Positions 61,244 through 64,000 of a DNA stretch of 64,000 bases are shown here, piece after piece (the first letter of the stretch is position 1; the number at the start of each line of letters is the position of its first letter). The position numbers were made by a program, and so were the translations under genes. The notes below the pieces were generated by a model, which ran no database searches, was not told the DNA's origin, and saw only the letters and a list, made by a program, of their open reading frames with translations. The DNA is from Basidiobolus meristosporus CBS 931.73 (lineage: Eukaryota > Basidiobolomycota > Basidiobolomycetes > Basidiobolales > Basidiobolaceae): positions 17,340 through 81,339 of the forward strand of contig MCFE01000400.1 in NCBI GenBank assembly GCA_002104905.1. The letters run 5' to 3'.

Positions 61244-63774
61244 TAAGGGGTTAGGGTTAGGGTTAGGGGGGGAGACAGTCACCAACAGGTGAAATCTTTA
61301 TTTCAGTTGAAACAAAGAAGCCAGCGCTACTGTTGTAGCTTTGATACAAGAGTGTGTAGCTGAGGGGAATTTGTAGGTAAGTTAATAAGAAGTGATGATA
61401 GTTCTTCAGTGCTCAAGACACTGTTCAGTGGGAAGGGGGGTAGCAAGAGAGGTAAGAATGACTTTTGAACAACATTAATGAGGGGAATGTGATAAGGATT
61501 GATATTCATCATAAAGGGAGTGTGCTGCTGCAGATATTGCTGCCAAAGGTCTGTCAAGTACTTCAGGTAGGCCAGCTTGGGTTTTTCTGACTGCAGAATA
61601 TAGTGAGCAAACTTCTTGACTTCAGGATCTCCAAGTATAGTTCTCCAGCAGGAGCCAGGTGTTGTGTGGTGTGTTCTCTTCCAGGCCTTAATCAGTGGGT
61701 TGTTGCAGTTGTGAAGTCTGAGGTATAATCTGGTTCTAAGGTAGAGAAGTCTGATCTTATAGGGCATAAACCCAAAAGCACCAAGAATAGCATGTCTGTA
61801 GGGGCATTCAGGCAAATGAGGCACCAAGGAGGTAATGCACCATACTGCAAACTTGTCAAGCTTAGTGCAGTCTCTAGAAGTAAGAGAGAGAAGTGGTAAG
61901 CCAAATTCCAGGACAGGGAAGACAAACTGCTTGAGTAGAAGGAGGCAGCTGGGAGCTGAAGTTGTAGGAGGAGTAACAGCCAGTAGCTTGTGGAGTGCCT
62001 GTCTTGCCAGGATAATTCTCTTCTTCAGGTGTGCTCCAGAGTCTAGTCCAGTAGGAAGGAAAGGAAAGCCAAGATATGTAGCAGAAACCTGAGCAGGTAG
62101 AGTGGAGTTCTCCAAGTTGATGGGAGAGCCCAAAGGTACTGTCTTTGCAATGGAAAGCTGGAGATTATTCTTCTGCAGATACTGGTGGATGGTCTGGGAG
62201 TCTTGTTGCACATTGGAGGAGGATATTCTGATGTCATCAGCAAAGAGAGTAACCAGGCAGTCAGCTGAGAGTCTTGGGAAATCATTCAGGAAGATGGCAA
62301 ACAGTATAGGACCAAGCACAGAGCCTTGAACCACTCCATTAGGAACTGAGAACACAGCTGATTGCTCACTTGGGTGCAGAATTCTTGCTTGTGGATCCAG
62401 AAACAGAGACCTGACAAGGAGGGTGAGAGAGGTACTGGAGAAGCATTGCAACTTGGACCAAAGCAGATTTCTGTCAACTGAATCAAAGGCCTTAGTAATA
62501 TCAAACAGAACAGAGGGATACTTGCACTGGAGAGAGTGATCTTGGCTAAGTATGACTGCATATTCCAAGGAGAGGCCAGGAACAAAGCCAAACTGTGCAG
62601 GATGAAACTTGAGAGAGTCAGAGTAGAGCTCCTGAGCAAGCAGAAGCTCAAACACCTTTCTGCAGGTGGGCAGCAGAGATATTGGCCTGTAGGAGCTAGG
62701 ATCCAGGTGCTTTCCTTTACCCTTGTACAGTGGCAGAACATTTGCAAAGGACCATTCCTCAGGAGTAGAAAGCTGGGCTGAGCATTGCTGAAACAGTGGA
62801 AGCAGAAGTGCAGACATGGCCTTGGTACTAGTCTTCAGAAGCTCATAGGAGATTGTGTCCACACCTGGAGCAGTAGAGTTGGGAAGCCTCTTGAGCACAT
62901 TATGGATTCTACTTTGATCAAGTGCAAGTGGGATGGGCAGAGTCTTGAAGTCAGGATGAAAGCCAGGAGTTGAGTACTGCTTTGTAGAGAAGAAGATGTT
63001 AGCCAGCTGTTCTGTTGAAGGTAACTTCCTGGAAGAGGGCCTCATTGCCCTGTAGAGTCTTGATACTGTTCTTGTTATAGAGTTGGAAGATTGCAGAGGC
63101 AAGGAACTCATAATATGATCCCAGAGCTGAGTATGCAGAGTGTGGTGAATTGCCTTGGAGTGGTGTATTGCTGTCAGGAGTTTCTCTGTTTTTGGGTTAG
63201 GGAAGCTCAGGTAGCTTTGTTGCAGGGCTGAAACAATGGATTCCCATTTTCTTGAGGTAACAGCAGTAGTCTTGCATGGCAGTGAGAGGGAGGCAGACAC
63301 CAGAATCAGATGCTTCACAAAGAGCCAGGCAAAGTTGAGATCATCTGGCAGAGAAAGTAGCAAACTGGCAAGCTTCAAGTAGTTTCCAAAGTCTTTCTTC
63401 TGATTCTTGGTAGCTTTGTGGGTGAGCACAGTAAGTTTTGGCAGCTTCTTCTTCACAACTGGTTGCATAGAAAGGGACCAGGCTGGGTGGTCAGAGGCTC
63501 TCAAGGATCCTAGCTCAGCTCCAGAGAATTGCTTAACTTCATTCACAAAGTAGAGGGCAGCAGCAGAAGGGCAGATCCAGTCAACACATCTTTTCTCAGA
63601 TTGAGCACCTAGTGCTAGCAGATGGCTTTCTCTCAGGAAGTTCAGTAGGAATGTAGACCTTGGCTTCATTCTTGCAGTCAGAGTAGTCTTGTTCTCAGGA
63701 TGGGGAATGTTGAGATCTCCAAGCAAGATAACAGGTGTTGATATAGATTGTTGGTATTGCTGAACCTTCTGGCA
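61244..63774 (-). mobile_element. Telomere-associated non-LTR retrotransposon, 5' truncated by the telomere
   Basis: On minus, the 3' end is …AAATAAAGATTTCACC-tgtt-GGTGACTGTC, then a C-run and CCCTAA repeats (61247-61270 on plus). The 5' end is inside the endonuclease domain and is joined directly to the terminal (TTAGGG)n tract at 63775. Both ends thus lie in telomere repeats, as for telomere-targeted elements (SART/TRAS of silkworm, MoTeR of Magnaporthe, Zepp of Chlorella). Shorter relics of the same 3' end are at 57664 and 57785 in the same orientation. Confidence 0.88.
61327..63765 (-). CDS. Non-LTR reverse transcriptase ORF (partial, N-terminus missing)
   Basis: The open frame runs from the telomere junction to 61327. 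The first ATG inside it (63726) gives 799 residues, but coding sequence clearly continues upstream (STPVILLGDLNIPHPENK). The remnant APE-type endonuclease shows GDLN near the start and SDHPAW near residue 80. Reverse transcriptase spans about residues 270-540, with PLYKGKGKHLDPSSYRPISL, LFDITKAFDSVDRNLLWSKL, GVVQGSVLGPILFAIFLNDF and the catalytic LFADDIR. The thumb/C-terminal region follows (to LVSKLQQ) and lacks an obvious RNase H or zinc knuckle. The frame has no internal stops over 2.4 kb, so the copy is young. Confidence 0.92.
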   Translation of the reverse strand, partial: VQQYQQSISTPVILLGDLNIPHPENKTTLTARMKPRSTFLLNFLRESHLLALGAQSEKRCVDWICPSAAALYFVNEVKQFSGAELGSLRASDHPAWSLSMQPVVKKKLPKLTVLTHKATKNQKKDFGNYLKLASLLLSLPDDLNFAWLFVKHLILVSASLSLPCKTTAVTSRKWESIVSALQQSYLSFPNPKTEKLLTAIHHSKAIHHTLHTQLWDHIMSSLPLQSSNSITRTVSRLYRAMRPSSRKLPSTEQLANIFFSTKQYSTPGFHPDFKTLPIPLALDQSRIHNVLKRLPNSTAPGVDTISYELLKTSTKAMSALLLPLFQQCSAQLSTPEEWSFANVLPLYKGKGKHLDPSSYRPISLLPTCRKVFELLLAQELYSDSLKFHPAQFGFVPGLSLEYAVILSQDHSLQCKYPSVLFDITKAFDSVDRNLLWSKLQCFSSTSLTLLVRSLFLDPQARILHPSEQSAVFSVPNGVVQGSVLGPILFAIFLNDFPRLSADCLVTLFADDIRISSSNVQQDSQTIHQYLQKNNLQLSIAKTVPLGSPINLENSTLPAQVSATYLGFPFLPTGLDSGAHLKKRIILARQALHKLLAVTPPTTSAPSCLLLLKQFVFPVLEFGLPLLSLTSRDCTKLDKFAVWCITSLVPHLPECPYRHAILGAFGFMPYKIRLLYLRTRLYLRLHNCNNPLIKAWKRTHHTTPGSCWRTILGDPEVKKFAHYILQSEKPKLAYLKYLTDLWQQYLQQHTPFMMNINPYHIPLINVVQKSFLPLLLPPFPLNSVLSTEELSSLLINLPTNSPQLHTLVSKLQQ

Positions 63775-64000
63775 TAGGGTTAGGGTTAGGGTTAGGGTTA
63801 GGGTTAGGGTTAGGGTTAGGGTTAGGGTTTGGGTTAGGGTTAGGGTTAGGGTTAGGGTTAGGGTTAGGGTTAGGGTTAGGGTTAGGGTTAGGGTTAGGGT
63901 TAGGGTTAGGGTTAGGGTTAGGGTTAGGGTTAGGGTTAGGGTTAGGGTTAGGGTTAGGGTTAGGGTTAGGGTTAGGGTTAGGGTTAGGGTTAGGGTTAGG
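63775..64000 (+). repeat. Telomere repeat tract (TTAGGG)n
   Basis: About 226 bp of TTAGGG to the end of the window, with one variant (GGGTTTGGG near 63828). The G-rich strand runs 5'->3' towards the right edge, as expected for a chromosome right end. Confidence 0.97.

Overview
The window is fungal genomic DNA from a chromosome end. The right edge (63775-64000) is an almost perfect TTAGGG tract. Host genes have TATA-type promoters and introns of about 50-150 bp with GT..AG ends. The gene set is typical of a filamentous fungus: a berberine-bridge-type oxidase with a signal peptide, small secreted Ser/Thr-rich and Cys-rich proteins, a sugar porter and a myotubularin. The long run of P-type PPR motifs and the Tnp2-like transposons fit an early-diverging lineage (Mucoromycota or Zoopagomycota), but this is an inference and I cannot name the species.

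Region 1, 1-15 kb, is a transposon graveyard. A broken Ty1/copia pol fragment lies at the left edge. Next come two decayed copies of a two-gene Tnp2-like (EnSpm/CACTA-type) DNA transposon in inverted orientation, about 1845-7304 and 8482-14071. A third fragment of the partner gene lies between them. The left copy carries two solo LTRs with perfect 5-bp target duplications and a small inverted-repeat element.

Region 2, 15-21.3 kb, is a structurally complete Ty3/gypsy element with one 1449-residue gag-pol frame and two 310-bp LTRs. It sits 11-12 bp upstream of a tRNA-Thr(CGU) gene. An older LTR of the same family, in the opposite orientation, ends about 20 bp from the same tRNA in the pre-insertion sequence.

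Region 3, 22-28.3 kb, is a cluster of small secreted-protein genes: five paralogues of a family of about 102 residues that I do not recognise, two copies of one Cys-rich protein encoding the same 81 residues, and a 40-residue secreted peptide gene. Inverted and tandem duplications of whole gene-plus-promoter units built this cluster.

Region 4, 28.5-53 kb, holds the ordinary host genes: dual-specificity phosphatase, myotubularin lipid phosphatase (7 exons), P-type PPR protein, a multi-pass membrane protein, a secreted FAD oxidase, a zinc alcohol dehydrogenase plus a decayed second copy, a GNAT acetyltransferase, a sugar transporter, a two-exon single-span membrane protein with PPxY motifs plus a repeat-expanded broken paralogue, and a short-chain dehydrogenase. 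No operon-like logic is evident.

Region 5, 53-64 kb, is subtelomeric. It contains a decayed Ty1/copia element primed by an internal part of initiator tRNA-Met, short TTAGGG tracts each joined to the 3' end of a non-LTR retroelement, two arrays of hairpins with compensatory base changes, a 155-bp satellite, a gene interrupted by one in-frame TGA, an RG-rich coiled-coil gene, and a non-LTR retrotransposon (endonuclease remnant plus reverse transcriptase) that runs directly into the terminal telomere repeats.
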